NCBI RefSeq assembly: GCF_008085905.1
Contig: NZ_VSFF01000004.1
Coordinates: 372,001-436,000, forward strand
Direction of reading: 5' to 3'
Length of the DNA: 64,000 nt
Source: Actinomadura syzygii
GTDB lineage: Bacteria; Actinomycetota; Actinomycetes; Streptosporangiales; Streptosporangiaceae
The notes beneath the pieces are model-generated. The model was not told the origin of the DNA, made no database searches, and saw only the letters and a list, made by a program, of their open reading frames with translations. The position numbers were made by a program, and so were the translations under genes. This document shows positions 9,383 through 18,268 of this stretch, one piece after another. The first letter of the stretch is position 1. Each line of letters begins with the position of its first letter.

Positions 9383-11014
9383 ATGGAGCCGAAGAAACTC
9401 CGATGGCCCATCGTCACAGCCGCCGCGGCGGCGGCGATGACGATGTTCACCGCCCCGGTGTCCGCGGCCCCGGTCTCCCCGTCCACGACACTTTCCGAAA
9501 CGACCGACTGCGCGTCCGGCACGACCGTCAGCACGGACAAGGGATCCGTGTGCGGGACGGTCTCCGACGGCGTCGCCTCCTGGCTCGGGATCCGGTACGC
9601 CGCCCCGCCCGTCGGCAGGCTGCGCTGGGCACCGCCTGAACCCGCACCAGCCTGGACCTCGACGTTCCCCGCGACCGAGAAGGGCACCAACTGCCCGCAG
9701 GCGGACGGGCTCGGCGCCGGGTCGACCAACGAGGACTGCCTCAACCTGAACGTCCGGGCGCCCGTGAACGCCGGTTCCAAACGGCTGCCGGTCATGGTCC
9801 AGATCCACGGCGGTGGGTTCAGGTTCGGCACTCCGGCCGACGGAAGCCACCTCGTCCGGTCCGGCAATGTCATCTCGGTGGAAGTGCATTACCGGCTCGG
9901 CATCTTCGGCTTCATGGCGCACAAGGACCTGGGCCGCCACTCGGGCAACTATGCGTTCCAGGACCAGCAGGCAGCGCTCCGCTGGGTGCAGACGAACATC
10001 GCGAAATTCGGCGGAGATCCGCACAACGTGACCATTTTCGGCGCGTCCGCAGGCGGGTCGAGCGTCTGCGCGAACGCCGTCTCCCCCACTGCGAAGGGAC
10101 TGTTCCAGAAGGGAATCGCGCAGAGCGGAGAGTACAACTCGCTGCTCGGCACCAACACTTCGTGGCAGCCGCAGGACTGCAAGTCCGAACTGCCCACCGC
10201 GGAACAGGCGCATCGGACCGGCGACAGGTTCGCCGCCGCCGTCGGCTGCGGGAACGCCTCCGACACCGCCGCCTGTCTGCGCCAGGTGCCGGTGAAGACG
10301 CTGCTCGACAAGTCCGGCGACGGGATGGGCCCCGACCAGGGCACGATGGCGCCGATCGTCGACGGCAAGACCCTGACCATGTCCCCGGCGAAGGCATTTG
10401 TCACCGGCCACATCAACAAGGTGACGCTCATGCACGGCGTGGACCGCGACGAGACCCAACTGGCCTCCGCCAATACACCCGCTGACTACAGCAGGCTGGT
10501 TCAGCAGCAGTACGGCCGGTACGCCTCCAAGGTGTTCGCCCTTTATCCGCTGGACCGCTTCCCCGCGCCCGCGGCGTTCATCGCCTACCGGACGATCGCG
10601 GCCGATTCCAACTCCGTCTGCCCGTCCCTGCTCAACCACCAGCGGATGTCGCGCTACATCACCGTGTACGGCTACCAGTCCGACAACTCCGATGCCCCAC
10701 CGGCGAGTTTCCTCGACCAGACCAAGCCGAACGGCGCGTTCCACGTCCTGCTGAACCAGTTCCTGTCGCCTCGTCCGGGGCAGCAGTTCACGCCCAACCA
10801 GCAGGCGTTCGGCGCGCAGATCACGGCCCAGTGGACGGGATTCGCCCGCACCGGCGACCCGACCGTGCCGGGCGCCCCCCTGTGGCCGCGGTTCACCCGC
10901 CAGAACCCGGACGTCATGTCCCTGGCCCCGGCGGGCGACAGTGAGCTGACCCGAGAGATCGCACGCCAGCACCACTGCGACTTCTGGAACAAGCTCACTC
11001 CCTACAACCACTGA
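9383..11014 (+). CDS. Secreted type-B carboxylesterase
   Basis: A 543-residue carboxylesterase/lipase type B, exported by a signal peptide (KKLRWPIVTAAAAAAMTMFTAPVSA). The family order is visible. The N-terminal strand has GIRYAAPPVGRLRW, the EDCLNLNV block follows, then the oxyanion loop QIHGGGFRFG, and the nucleophile elbow FGASAGGSSV supplies the Ser. The C-terminal HHCDFW supplies the likely catalytic His, and a DRDETQ region may hold the acid. ATG 9383 follows a GAGAAGG box by about 7 nt, which rules out the more distal in-frame start at 9341. It hydrolyses carboxylic esters outside the cell; the natural substrate is unknown. It ends in a strong terminator and is monocistronic. Confidence 0.92.
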   Translation: MEPKKLRWPIVTAAAAAAMTMFTAPVSAAPVSPSTTLSETTDCASGTTVSTDKGSVCGTVSDGVASWLGIRYAAPPVGRLRWAPPEPAPAWTSTFPATEKGTNCPQADGLGAGSTNEDCLNLNVRAPVNAGSKRLPVMVQIHGGGFRFGTPADGSHLVRSGNVISVEVHYRLGIFGFMAHKDLGRHSGNYAFQDQQAALRWVQTNIAKFGGDPHNVTIFGASAGGSSVCANAVSPTAKGLFQKGIAQSGEYNSLLGTNTSWQPQDCKSELPTAEQAHRTGDRFAAAVGCGNASDTAACLRQVPVKTLLDKSGDGMGPDQGTMAPIVDGKTLTMSPAKAFVTGHINKVTLMHGVDRDETQLASANTPADYSRLVQQQYGRYASKVFALYPLDRFPAPAAFIAYRTIAADSNSVCPSLLNHQRMSRYITVYGYQSDNSDAPPASFLDQTKPNGAFHVLLNQFLSPRPGQQFTPNQQAFGAQITAQWTGFARTGDPTVPGAPLWPRFTRQNPDVMSLAPAGDSELTREIARQHHCDFWNKLTPYNH

Positions 11015-11023
11015 CCCATCGAC

Positions 11024-11061
11024 CCGGTTCGGGTGCGGCCCTCGCGCGGCACCCGAACCGG
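11024..11061 (+). terminator. Terminator after the carboxylesterase gene
   Basis: CCGGTTCGGGTGC and its exact complement form a 13-bp stem with a 12-nt loop, starting 9 nt after the stop codon. Confidence 0.75.
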
Positions 11062-11409
11062 CGATGGCTCTCTCTTTGAGTCCGTCCCGCCCGGCGGCGA
11101 CACCCCTCGCGATGGTCCGAGGGCTGAACTCGTTTATAAACCTTGCTCCTGCCACGAGCGCTCAAGGGGCTTCTCTCGGCCTGCCCTAGTGGCTGAGATT
11201 GACGTGTGCCCTGTGGTGGTGCGGCACGTTTTTAGAGGCACTCTGACGATCACGCCCCTCCTTCCGGGCGGCGTTTGCGCGGGTTGTGTTCGTTGGCGTC
11301 GGACGGGGTGCCGGTCCGGCGTGAAAGGGATCCGGGGAGTGAGCGGAGTAGAAGTGACGACCATCCTCCCGGAGGTGCGAATGACGGACCCAACGGAAGG
11401 GGCGGCAGC

Positions 11410-11982
11410 GTGACCGCTCCACCCGACACGGCTCCGACGGACGCGGATCTTCTCTCCGCGTCCGTCCACGACAGCGACTGCTTCACCACCGTCTACGACC
11501 GGCATTACGCCGATGTCCACCGCTACGTCGCCGGGCGCCTCGGCCCGCAGACGGCCGACGACGTCGTGGCTGAGACCTTCCTCGCCGCGTTCCGCCGCCG
11601 CGCCGTCTTCGATCCGTCGCGCGGGTCCGTCCGGCCCTGGCTGTTCGGCATCGCGACCAACCTCATCGCCCAGCACCGCCGCACGGAGACCCGCCGCTAC
11701 CAGGCGCTCGCGCAGGTCGGGGCGGACCGTGATCCCGGCGGCCACGACGACCGGGTCGCGGCCTCGGTGTCGGCCGAACGGCTCCAGCCGTCGCTGGCCC
11801 GCGCGCTCGCCGCGCTGTCCCGCAAGGACCGCGACGTCGTGCTGCTCAAGGCCCTCGCCCAGCTCTCCCACGAGGAGATCGCCGACGTCCTCGGCATCCC
11901 CTACGGCACCGTCGGGTCCCGCCTGAACCGGGCGCGCAAGAGCCTGCGCGCCGCACTGCCCGCTCATACGGAAGGACTGTGA
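11410..11982 (+). CDS. ECF-type RNA polymerase sigma factor
   Basis: A 190-residue sigma-70-family factor. Region 2 is visible as YDRHYADVHRYVAGRLG followed by ADDVVAETFLAAFRRR and RPWLFGIATNLIAQHRR. Region 4 is visible as ALSRKDRDVVLLKALAQLSHEEIADVLGIPYGTVGSRLNRARK. Only regions 2 and 4 are present, as expected for the ECF group. GTG 11410 is chosen because GGAAGGGG lies about 8 nt upstream; the longer in-frame ORF from 11275 has no conserved start. The next gene begins 2 nt after the stop and is preceded by a ribosome binding site inside this gene, so the two form an operon. Confidence 0.9.
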   Translation: MTAPPDTAPTDADLLSASVHDSDCFTTVYDRHYADVHRYVAGRLGPQTADDVVAETFLAAFRRRAVFDPSRGSVRPWLFGIATNLIAQHRRTETRRYQALAQVGADRDPGGHDDRVAASVSAERLQPSLARALAALSRKDRDVVLLKALAQLSHEEIADVLGIPYGTVGSRLNRARKSLRAALPAHTEGL

Positions 11983-11984
11983 CC

Positions 11985-12998
11985 ATGGATGAGCTCCAGA
12001 TGATCGGCACGATGCTGGACGAGCCGCCCACTCCGGAGAGCGAGGCCGCCGTCCGCCATCGCCTCCTCAACGGGATGCGCGAGCCGGAGCGGCCGACGCG
12101 CCGCGCCTGGCGCCGTCCCGCCCTGTGGAGCGGCATCGGCCTGACCGCCACCGCCGCCGCCCTCACGGGGGTGGTCGTCCTGTCGTCCGGGACGACCCCG
12201 CGCGCACCCGACGCCGGCCACGGTCCCGCCGTCCAGCCGATGTCGGCGAAGACGGTACTGCTCACCGCCGCCGAGCACGCCGAGGCGGCACCGACCACCG
12301 GCCGGTACTGGCATGTCCTGACGGTGCAGTCGAGGGCCTTTTACAGTGAGCGCGGAAAGTACTGGATGCTCGGGCAGCAACTGATCGGGCAGTGGAGCCG
12401 GCCGGACGGCCGGTCCTGGACGGGATACCGGGGACTCGGCGCCGTTCCCATGTCCGCCAAGGACGCGCCCGCCTTCAGGCGCGACGGCTCGCCCGACCCG
12501 AACCCGATCTCCCCCGTGCTCGACAAGGACACCGCCACGAAGACCTTCCTGGTCTGCGACAGGGAGATGACGTTCAAGCAGGTCCAGGCGCTGCCGGCCG
12601 ACCCCGGCAAGCTGAGGAGCGCCCTGGAGCGAGCGATCCCACGCAACCACCCCACCGCGGGACGGACCGCGGACGAGGTCGTGAAGAACTGCGTGACGGA
12701 CCTGCTCAGCTTCGTCCCCGCCTCTCCGAAGGTGCGCGCCGCCGCCTACCGGATGCTCGCCGCCATGCCCGGGGTCACCGCCATGGGCGAGGTCACCGAC
12801 GAGCGCGGACGCAAGGGGGTCGGGCTGCACGTGCGGGTCCTGCGCGGCGTCGCCGACACCGTGATCATCGACCCGAACACCTCGCTCGTGCTGAGCACCT
12901 CGCGCTCCGCTCCCGACGTCCCCGGCAAGGTCGACAAGGAGCTGTACCTCCAGGTCGGCTGGACCGACAGCGCCCCGAGGATTCCCACCCTCCCCTAA
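11985..12998 (+). CDS. CU044_5270-like membrane protein paired with the sigma factor
   Basis: A 337-residue protein of the type regularly found immediately after ECF sigma genes in actinomycetes. The N-terminal 40 residues (MDELQMIGTMLDEPPTPE...) are cytosolic and acidic, one transmembrane helix lies at about 45-67 (GIGLTATAAALTGVVVLS), and the rest is extracytoplasmic. This is an anti-sigma-like topology, but no ZAS zinc motif is present. I prefer ATG 11985, with GGAAGGA 9 nt upstream, over the overlapping GTG 11979. By context it probably controls or senses for the sigma factor; this is inference, since the family lacks a defined biochemical role that I can cite. Confidence 0.78.
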   Translation: MDELQMIGTMLDEPPTPESEAAVRHRLLNGMREPERPTRRAWRRPALWSGIGLTATAAALTGVVVLSSGTTPRAPDAGHGPAVQPMSAKTVLLTAAEHAEAAPTTGRYWHVLTVQSRAFYSERGKYWMLGQQLIGQWSRPDGRSWTGYRGLGAVPMSAKDAPAFRRDGSPDPNPISPVLDKDTATKTFLVCDREMTFKQVQALPADPGKLRSALERAIPRNHPTAGRTADEVVKNCVTDLLSFVPASPKVRAAAYRMLAAMPGVTAMGEVTDERGRKGVGLHVRVLRGVADTVIIDPNTSLVLSTSRSAPDVPGKVDKELYLQVGWTDSAPRIPTLP

Positions 12999-13019
12999 CC
13001 GTCCCCGCAAGTGTTGACC

Positions 13020-13067
13020 TGTGGCGTGCCGCCCTAACGCGAGGCTGCGTAACGGCGACACGCCACA
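13020..13067. terminator. Bidirectional hairpin between convergent genes
   Basis: TGTGGCGTG and CACGCCACA pair as a 9-bp outer stem, continued after one mismatch by CGCC/GGCG and an inner ACGC/GCGT pairing. It lies exactly between the stop codons of the convergent CU044_5270-like gene and the lanthipeptide synthetase gene, so it can end transcription from both sides. Confidence 0.6.
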
Positions 13068-13069
13068 CG

Positions 13070-15796
13070 TCATCTAGAAGCGACCGCCTCCGGGATCAGA
13101 TCAGGGCGTGGTGCGTGGGATGGGACGGTGGGCGGGTCGATCCAGAGGCGGGGCGTGTCGGGGATGCGGAGGCGTCGGAGAAAGGACAGGACTCCGCTGC
13201 TACCGGTGGCCCAACCGCCGCTGGTCTCGTGCTGGGTGTGGTCGGGGAAGACGGGGGCCGTGGGAGTACCGCCGGCGCGGTCGAGGATGTGCGCAGCGAC
13301 GGTGGTGGCGTGCCGGTGGTAGGTGGCGTCCTTGGTGGCCTGGTGCAGATCGAGATAGAACTCTCCCAGGCCCGACAGCCCGCAGCACTGCGAAACGACG
13401 ATCATGGTCGGTGCCAGGCGCAGGCAGGTGGTGGCGGCTCGGCGGGCCAGGTCCAGGTGCTGTGGGGCCGCGGAGGCGGTGGCCCGGGTCAGGACCGCAC
13501 CGATTCCCGCTAGACCTTGGCAGAACGAAGCGTGCATCGGTCGGGCGGAGGGTCGCTCCGCTGCCTCAAGGAGCGCCGGTAGGTGTCGGCTCAGGATGGA
13601 GAGGTAGTCGCGCGCTGTCGCCTCAATGGACGAGTCGCCGGTGGCGTCGTGCAGGGCGTGCAGGAATTGGACGGCTCCCGCCAGTCCGTGGGCGAAGCCC
13701 AGGGTCTCGGCCACGTTGCTGCAGTCGTCATAGTCGACGTCCGAGTTGTGCACGACGAAGGGGGCGCGGGCGATGAGGTGCTCGGCGTAGTGTGCGGCGG
13801 CACGGAGATGGCCTGCGTCACCCGTGATGTGCCACAGGTGCAACTGCCCCAGACCGATTCCCGCCAGCCCATGGGTGAAGTCGTGATGCTCGACACGATG
13901 CGGTGGCGGCGCGGGGAGGCCGACGGCCATGGTGAGCAGGGTGTCATCGTTGAGAGCGCGGCCTGCGGCCGCGGTGAATACCGCCGTGCCGGTGGTGCCC
14001 ATCATCAGGGACGCGGGCGCCTGTTTGAGGGTGAGCAGCCCGCACGACCAGTGGGCCAGTGCGCGGACCAGATCACCGACGCCGGGGCGATCGAGGTGGT
14101 GCAGGAGTTCCATACCGATTCCGGCGGCTCCATAGGACACGCCAGCAGGGTTGGGGAATCCGCCGGGCGATCGGTCCTGGCCGGTCAGCAGGGCTTTGGC
14201 GTGGACGATGACCTGGTCGAGGGTGTGGCCGGTGAGGGCGGGCAGGTCGGACGGCCGCTGCGCCGACGGAGACCGGTCAGGCCCGCGGCGCAGGCGACGA
14301 CCGGTGCGCAGTTGCCGGGCCGCGGCGCGGCGTTCGGCGGGTTCGGGACTCATGAGGCCGACGATCACGCCGGTGTGGTCCCGGCCGTCCAGCAGTGCGG
14401 CGATCCGGTCGACGTCGTGATTGCGGACGTCTCCGGTCAGCCAGACCGGGGCCAGGCCGGTGACGGCGTAGAACAGGGTGGCGCCCAGCGAGTAATAGTC
14501 GTCCTCGACGCATGGGGGGTGCCGGTGTTCCTGCTGTGGGGAGCTGTAGCCCGGCGTCCAGCCGTGCAGCGCGGCGCCTTCGACGTGGCTGATCTGGAAG
14601 TCGATCAGGTGCGGGCGACCGCGGACGTCCATGACGACGTTCTTGGGCGCCAGGTCACGGGCGATGATCCCGTGCCGGTGGACCTCGTCCAGCGTGGACA
14701 GCAACGCGGCGGCGAGATCGTCGGCCGCGCGCCCGGGGCATTCGCCGCCGGTACTGAACGGCCCGTTGTCGACCACGTCGCGTACCAGGGTGTGCGCCCC
14801 GAGGTCGGTGAGCGCCAGGTAGTCGGCGTCGCCGTGCCGAAAATGGTCGATCACCTTCGGTACGCCGGGGACGTCCCGCAGAAGGTGGAGCACCTGGCGC
14901 TCGTGGCTCAGCCAGGTCCGGGCATCGCGCTGCCGCTCGTCCTGGTTGACGTGGGCGAGCGCCTCCTTGACGATCACGCTGGTGCCGCCGCGGCGGTCGG
15001 CGGCCCGGTAGACGCCCCCCTTGGCGTTGATGGTGATCGCTTCCTGGACGAGATACCGGCCGCCCAAGGTGATCGGCTCGGGAACGGGATCGCCCTCGGA
15101 GGCCGCCGCGCGGCTAGCGGGCCCTCGGCCAGCGGGCCGCAATGTGCCGCGCACAGGTGTCGCCGCGTCGTCCTGGACGGGTTCGGCGGCGAATGGGTCG
15201 TCGAGCCAGGGTGGTGTCCACACGACCGGGCCGGCCTCACCTGGATGCGGCCGCCCGTCGGGATCGATGACGCTCAGGTACAGGTCGCCGTTGTCGTTGA
15301 ACTCCAGGCGGGCACGGAACGGGCCAAAGCGGTAGTAGACGGGGGCGTCCGCCCGCACCCGCCGGTCGCTGTTGATTCGGGGGCCGCTCAGCCCGGTCAG
15401 CGCGTCGGCCAGGTCGTGCGCCAGGCCCGTCACCTGGTCGGACGCCGGGTAGACGGTCATGGCCTTGCCGACCGCACCCGGCGGCGTCTGCACGCAGTTG
15501 AGCTCGTCCAGATGCTCGCGGGAACGGATCACCTTGAACCGGCAGGGAGTCGCCGTCAGCACCGGGACGGCGCCCCGCAGCGTCTCGGCCAGCGACGCGG
15601 GATGCGCGGAGACGTGGAGCTTCCATCCCTGCTCGGGTGGTCGGAAGCCGGGATCGTCCACGTCGAGCCACATGCCGACGGCGGTCATGACCCGGCCGCT
15701 GCCCGCCAGCAGATCGCTGAGCAGCCCGGCGGTCTCCTTCTCGTGTTCTGGAACGCCGCCGGCGAAGCCGGGCCGGTGGATGGTCCCTCGCGTCAC
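13070..15796 (-). CDS. Three-domain lanthipeptide synthetase (LanKC/LanL type) with a Cys-Cys-Gly cyclase
   Basis: A 908-residue synthetase that phosphorylates Ser/Thr in a precursor, eliminates phosphate and adds Cys thiols to form thioether rings. The N-terminal lyase-type domain (about 1-200) includes GWKLHVSAHPAS, LNCVQTPPGAVGKAMTVYP and VYYRFGPF. The kinase domain (about 245-490) has VIVKEA (ATP Lys), IARDLAPKNVV (catalytic Asp) and LIDFQ (DFG equivalent). The cyclase domain (about 530-880) has SFCQGLAG (Cys759) and SQCCGLSG (Cys804-Cys805). These match the three zinc-ligand positions of LanC, with Cys replacing the usual His, as in CCG-type LanM enzymes. Class III LanKCs usually lack zinc ligands while class IV LanL have C/C/H, so the class is ambiguous. 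GTG 15796 is the start. The precursor gene lies 92 bp upstream, separated by a hairpin. Confidence 0.93.
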   Translation of the reverse strand: MTRGTIHRPGFAGGVPEHEKETAGLLSDLLAGSGRVMTAVGMWLDVDDPGFRPPEQGWKLHVSAHPASLAETLRGAVPVLTATPCRFKVIRSREHLDELNCVQTPPGAVGKAMTVYPASDQVTGLAHDLADALTGLSGPRINSDRRVRADAPVYYRFGPFRARLEFNDNGDLYLSVIDPDGRPHPGEAGPVVWTPPWLDDPFAAEPVQDDAATPVRGTLRPAGRGPASRAAASEGDPVPEPITLGGRYLVQEAITINAKGGVYRAADRRGGTSVIVKEALAHVNQDERQRDARTWLSHERQVLHLLRDVPGVPKVIDHFRHGDADYLALTDLGAHTLVRDVVDNGPFSTGGECPGRAADDLAAALLSTLDEVHRHGIIARDLAPKNVVMDVRGRPHLIDFQISHVEGAALHGWTPGYSSPQQEHRHPPCVEDDYYSLGATLFYAVTGLAPVWLTGDVRNHDVDRIAALLDGRDHTGVIVGLMSPEPAERRAAARQLRTGRRLRRGPDRSPSAQRPSDLPALTGHTLDQVIVHAKALLTGQDRSPGGFPNPAGVSYGAAGIGMELLHHLDRPGVGDLVRALAHWSCGLLTLKQAPASLMMGTTGTAVFTAAAGRALNDDTLLTMAVGLPAPPPHRVEHHDFTHGLAGIGLGQLHLWHITGDAGHLRAAAHYAEHLIARAPFVVHNSDVDYDDCSNVAETLGFAHGLAGAVQFLHALHDATGDSSIEATARDYLSILSRHLPALLEAAERPSARPMHASFCQGLAGIGAVLTRATASAAPQHLDLARRAATTCLRLAPTMIVVSQCCGLSGLGEFYLDLHQATKDATYHRHATTVAAHILDRAGGTPTAPVFPDHTQHETSGGWATGSSGVLSFLRRLRIPDTPRLWIDPPTVPSHAPRPDLIPEAVASR

Positions 15797-15819
15797 TGTT
15801 TCGACCTCACCCGGAAAGA

Positions 15820-15854
15820 GGGCCGGAGCGGGCAGGAATTGTCCGCTCCGGCCC
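15820..15854 (-). terminator. Hairpin between precursor and synthetase genes (attenuator)
   Basis: GGGCCGGAGCGG and its perfect complement form a 12-bp stem with an 11-nt loop, placed after the precursor stop (15889) and before the synthetase start (15796). Partial termination here would give many precursor transcripts per synthetase transcript, the usual arrangement in lanthipeptide operons. Confidence 0.7.
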
Positions 15855-15888
15855 GGACTTCATGGAATTGACGGCAATCCGCCCTCTG

Positions 15889-16050
15889 TCAGAGGGTGTA
15901 GCCGTCGCAGCGGATCGTCCAGCCGGAGACGCAGGTGTTGCGACACGCCGATCCGGCGATATTCACCTCTTCGGTGCTGGGCGCCATGGCGAACAGCCCG
16001 GTGGTGTCGACCGCGTCCGCTTCGCGCGGAATGGGGAGCTCAGTTGACAC
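15889..16050 (-). CDS. Lanthipeptide precursor peptide (53 residues)
   Basis: A 53-residue peptide gene directly upstream of the synthetase. GTG 16050 is preceded by a very strong AAAGGAGG box with about 5 nt spacing. The leader (about residues 1-32) is acidic, beginning MSTELPIPREADAVDTTG and containing STEEVNIA. The probable core is Cys-, Ser- and Thr-rich: GSACRNTCVSGWTIRCDGYT plus a final Leu. It has three Cys (36, 40, 48) and the potential dehydration sites Ser34, Thr39, Ser42, Thr45 and Thr52, enough for up to three thioether rings. The leader/core boundary is inferred, with no visible GG or PA cleavage site. I do not recognise the core as a known lanthipeptide. It is too short for a standard ORF caller. 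Confidence 0.88.
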   Translation of the reverse strand: MSTELPIPREADAVDTTGLFAMAPSTEEVNIAGSACRNTCVSGWTIRCDGYTL

Positions 16051-16078
16051 TACCCCTCCTTTCTTTGTTGTAACAGAA

Positions 16079-16096
16079 CGATTACTTAGAGTAATA
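16079..16096 (-). promoter_or_regulatory. 18-bp motif upstream of the precursor gene (promoter/operator candidate)
   Basis: On the minus strand this reads TATTACTCTAAGTAATCG, ending 29 nt before the GTG, and contains the perfect palindrome ATTACT-CTA-AGTAAT. A closely related 18-mer (14 of 18 identical) lies upstream of the exporter gene. A TTGTCA hexamer lies 17 nt before TAAGTA on the same strand, so the motif may also overlap a -10 box. Confidence 0.5.
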
Positions 16097-16191
16097 GAGC
16101 TTGATTGACAATGGCCACAGCTCCGACGGCAAAGCCTGTGGAGATTGTTGGGAGTGGGATCGGCGACGTCCCCCTGTCGCGCCGACCGGCC

Positions 16192-18201
16192 CTACGGTTC
16201 GGTGGTCGGTTCGCGGTGCCCGCCGCTCGCGGCGGCGTCGTCCGCCGAGCGGTAGGCGGACGCCTGCAGGGCGTACAGCTCGGCGTACAGTCCGCCGCGC
16301 CTCATCAGCTGCGGGTGCGTGCCATGCTCGGTGACGCGGCCGCCGCTCAGGACGTAGATGCGGTCCGCGTGCCGGACGCTCGCGAGCCGGTGGGTGATCA
16401 GCAAGACGGTGCGGTCGCGGTCGGCGGCATGGGCCCGGATCTTGTCGAACAGGTGGTGCTCGGCGCGGGCGTCGAGGGCGGCGGTGGGTTCGTCGCAGAT
16501 CAGTAGCGGTGCGTCCCGGTAGAAGCCGCGCGCGACCGCCAGCCGTTGCCACTGCCCGCCCGACAGCTCGCGTCCGTCGTGGAATCGCCGGTCGAGAAGC
16601 GTGTCCAGCCCGTACGGCAACTCGGCGATCACCGGGGCGGCGCCGGCCGCGGCGACCGCCCGCTCCACAGCGCGCCGGACACCGGGCACCGCGGCGTCGT
16701 CACCCATGGTGACGTTGTCGGCGGCGGTCATCGGCCAATGGGTGTGGTCCTGGGCCACGACCGCGATGGAACCTCGCACGACATCGGGGTCGAGGTCGTC
16801 CACCAGCAGGTCGTCCCAGCGGACATGCCCGCGCTGGGGCAGGTACAGACCGGCCAGGATCTTGGCGAGCGTGGTCTTGCCCGACCCGTTCTCGCCGACC
16901 AGCGCGACGATCTCGCCTCGTCGCAGCCGTACCGACACTTGGTGCAGTGACGGGACCGCGCTATCTGGATAGCTGAAGGTGATCTCTTCCGCGCTGATCT
17001 CCTGGAACTGCTTCAAGGTCTCGATCTGACGCGACGCCTCGGTCTCGCTGGAGGACGACCGGTCGCCAAGGGCTCTGCGCACCCGCGCCTCCGCCCGCCG
17101 GCAATAGGCCAGGTAGTCACTGAAGTACAGACCGTCCTCGTAGCAACGGTTCAGCGAGTGGACCAGGCTGACCAGGGACGCCTGTCCGGCACGGATCGCC
17201 AGCACCGCCGTCCCGGCGACGGCCAGCGGCATGGCGCCACGCCACAGCAACGCCCCCAACGCCGTGTACATCAACGCGATCGTCAGTCCCTTGAGAACAT
17301 CGCCGCAGACCCGTGTCCTGGTCTGACGCCACGCCAGGTCCAGCGACACGCCCCGGATGTGATCGGCGAGTTCGGTGTACCGGCGCAGCAGAAAGCCGCG
17401 GATCGTGAAGGAACGGATCTCGGCCGCGTGCAGCCGCTCGGTCATCAGATCGGCCATGATCCAGCTCCGCCGCTGGACCTCCACCAGGCTCAACTGGGTG
17501 AGATACCCGAGCCGGGCCGCCGCGACCGCCGCCCACGCCTCGGGGAGCGCGGTGAGCAACAGCAGCGGCAGGAGCACCGGATGCAGGACGCCGAGAGCCC
17601 CGGCGGCCGCCGCGACTCCGACCACGGCGGTGAACAACTCCACTGTGTGGTCCACCATCAGCGGGGCCGACTCCGCGCCCCGCAGCCGCGCACGGTGCAG
17701 GTCGTCCTGGAACTCGGGATTGTCGAAGGCCGCCAACTCGATCGCGGTGGTGACCTCGTACAGCCGACGCTCGACGACCTGCTGAACCTGGGGCCGCAAC
17801 CGGGCCTGCGCCCACTGCGCGACCGCCGCGCACGCCGCGCGGAGCGTGACGGCCGCCCCCACGAGCAGCAACTGCGGCACCGCGTCCCGCACCCTGTCCG
17901 GGGTGGGTCCCGCGGCGAACAATGCGGTCAACACGCCCGCCGTGGCCAGCAGCCCGAACGCGGTGAAGACACCGGCGACGACGTTGAACGCGACGGTGAC
18001 GACCTGGTCGGCCCGGTTCGCCTGCCACCCCAGCCGCAGAACCTGACCGACCAGCGCGGGCAACCGCCGGGACATCGTGAGCATCCCGGTCTCCGCCAGC
18101 TCGCTCGCCTTGTCGTACCGGGTCTGTCCGCTCAACTGCGGCCCCAGGGGCACCGCCCTCGACCGCCTCCCGCGCCGTGCCCACCGAACGAACAGCCGCA
18201 T
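16192..18201 (-). CDS. ABC exporter (fused membrane and ATPase domains), probably for the lanthipeptide
   Basis: A 669-residue half-transporter. The N-terminal 370 residues carry several hydrophobic helices (for example VVTVAFNVVAGVFTAFGLLA and LLVGAAVTLRAACAAVAQW). The C-terminal nucleotide-binding domain shows Walker A GENGSGKTT, signature LSGGQWQRLAVARG, Walker B LLICDEPTAALD and the switch His in LLITHR. No N-terminal C39 peptidase domain is present, so leader removal must be done by another protease. ATG 18201 is preferred over the adjacent GTG 18204 because GAGGAGG then has proper spacing. The precursor gene starts 141 bp downstream in the same direction. A homodimer exporting the modified peptide is the natural inference. 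Confidence 0.9.
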   Translation of the reverse strand: MRLFVRWARRGRRSRAVPLGPQLSGQTRYDKASELAETGMLTMSRRLPALVGQVLRLGWQANRADQVVTVAFNVVAGVFTAFGLLATAGVLTALFAAGPTPDRVRDAVPQLLLVGAAVTLRAACAAVAQWAQARLRPQVQQVVERRLYEVTTAIELAAFDNPEFQDDLHRARLRGAESAPLMVDHTVELFTAVVGVAAAAGALGVLHPVLLPLLLLTALPEAWAAVAAARLGYLTQLSLVEVQRRSWIMADLMTERLHAAEIRSFTIRGFLLRRYTELADHIRGVSLDLAWRQTRTRVCGDVLKGLTIALMYTALGALLWRGAMPLAVAGTAVLAIRAGQASLVSLVHSLNRCYEDGLYFSDYLAYCRRAEARVRRALGDRSSSSETEASRQIETLKQFQEISAEEITFSYPDSAVPSLHQVSVRLRRGEIVALVGENGSGKTTLAKILAGLYLPQRGHVRWDDLLVDDLDPDVVRGSIAVVAQDHTHWPMTAADNVTMGDDAAVPGVRRAVERAVAAAGAAPVIAELPYGLDTLLDRRFHDGRELSGGQWQRLAVARGFYRDAPLLICDEPTAALDARAEHHLFDKIRAHAADRDRTVLLITHRLASVRHADRIYVLSGGRVTEHGTHPQLMRRGGLYAELYALQASAYRSADDAAASGGHREPTTEP

Positions 18202-18268
18202 CACACCTCCTCAGAGGATGAAGCGACACCACACGCCCCACCCCGGCGCCTCTCAGAATGACTCACGT

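Noticed and set aside
8981-11155. 724-codon open frame on the minus strand
   Set aside because: Antisense to the carboxylesterase, whose signal peptide, nucleophile elbow and terminator are clear.
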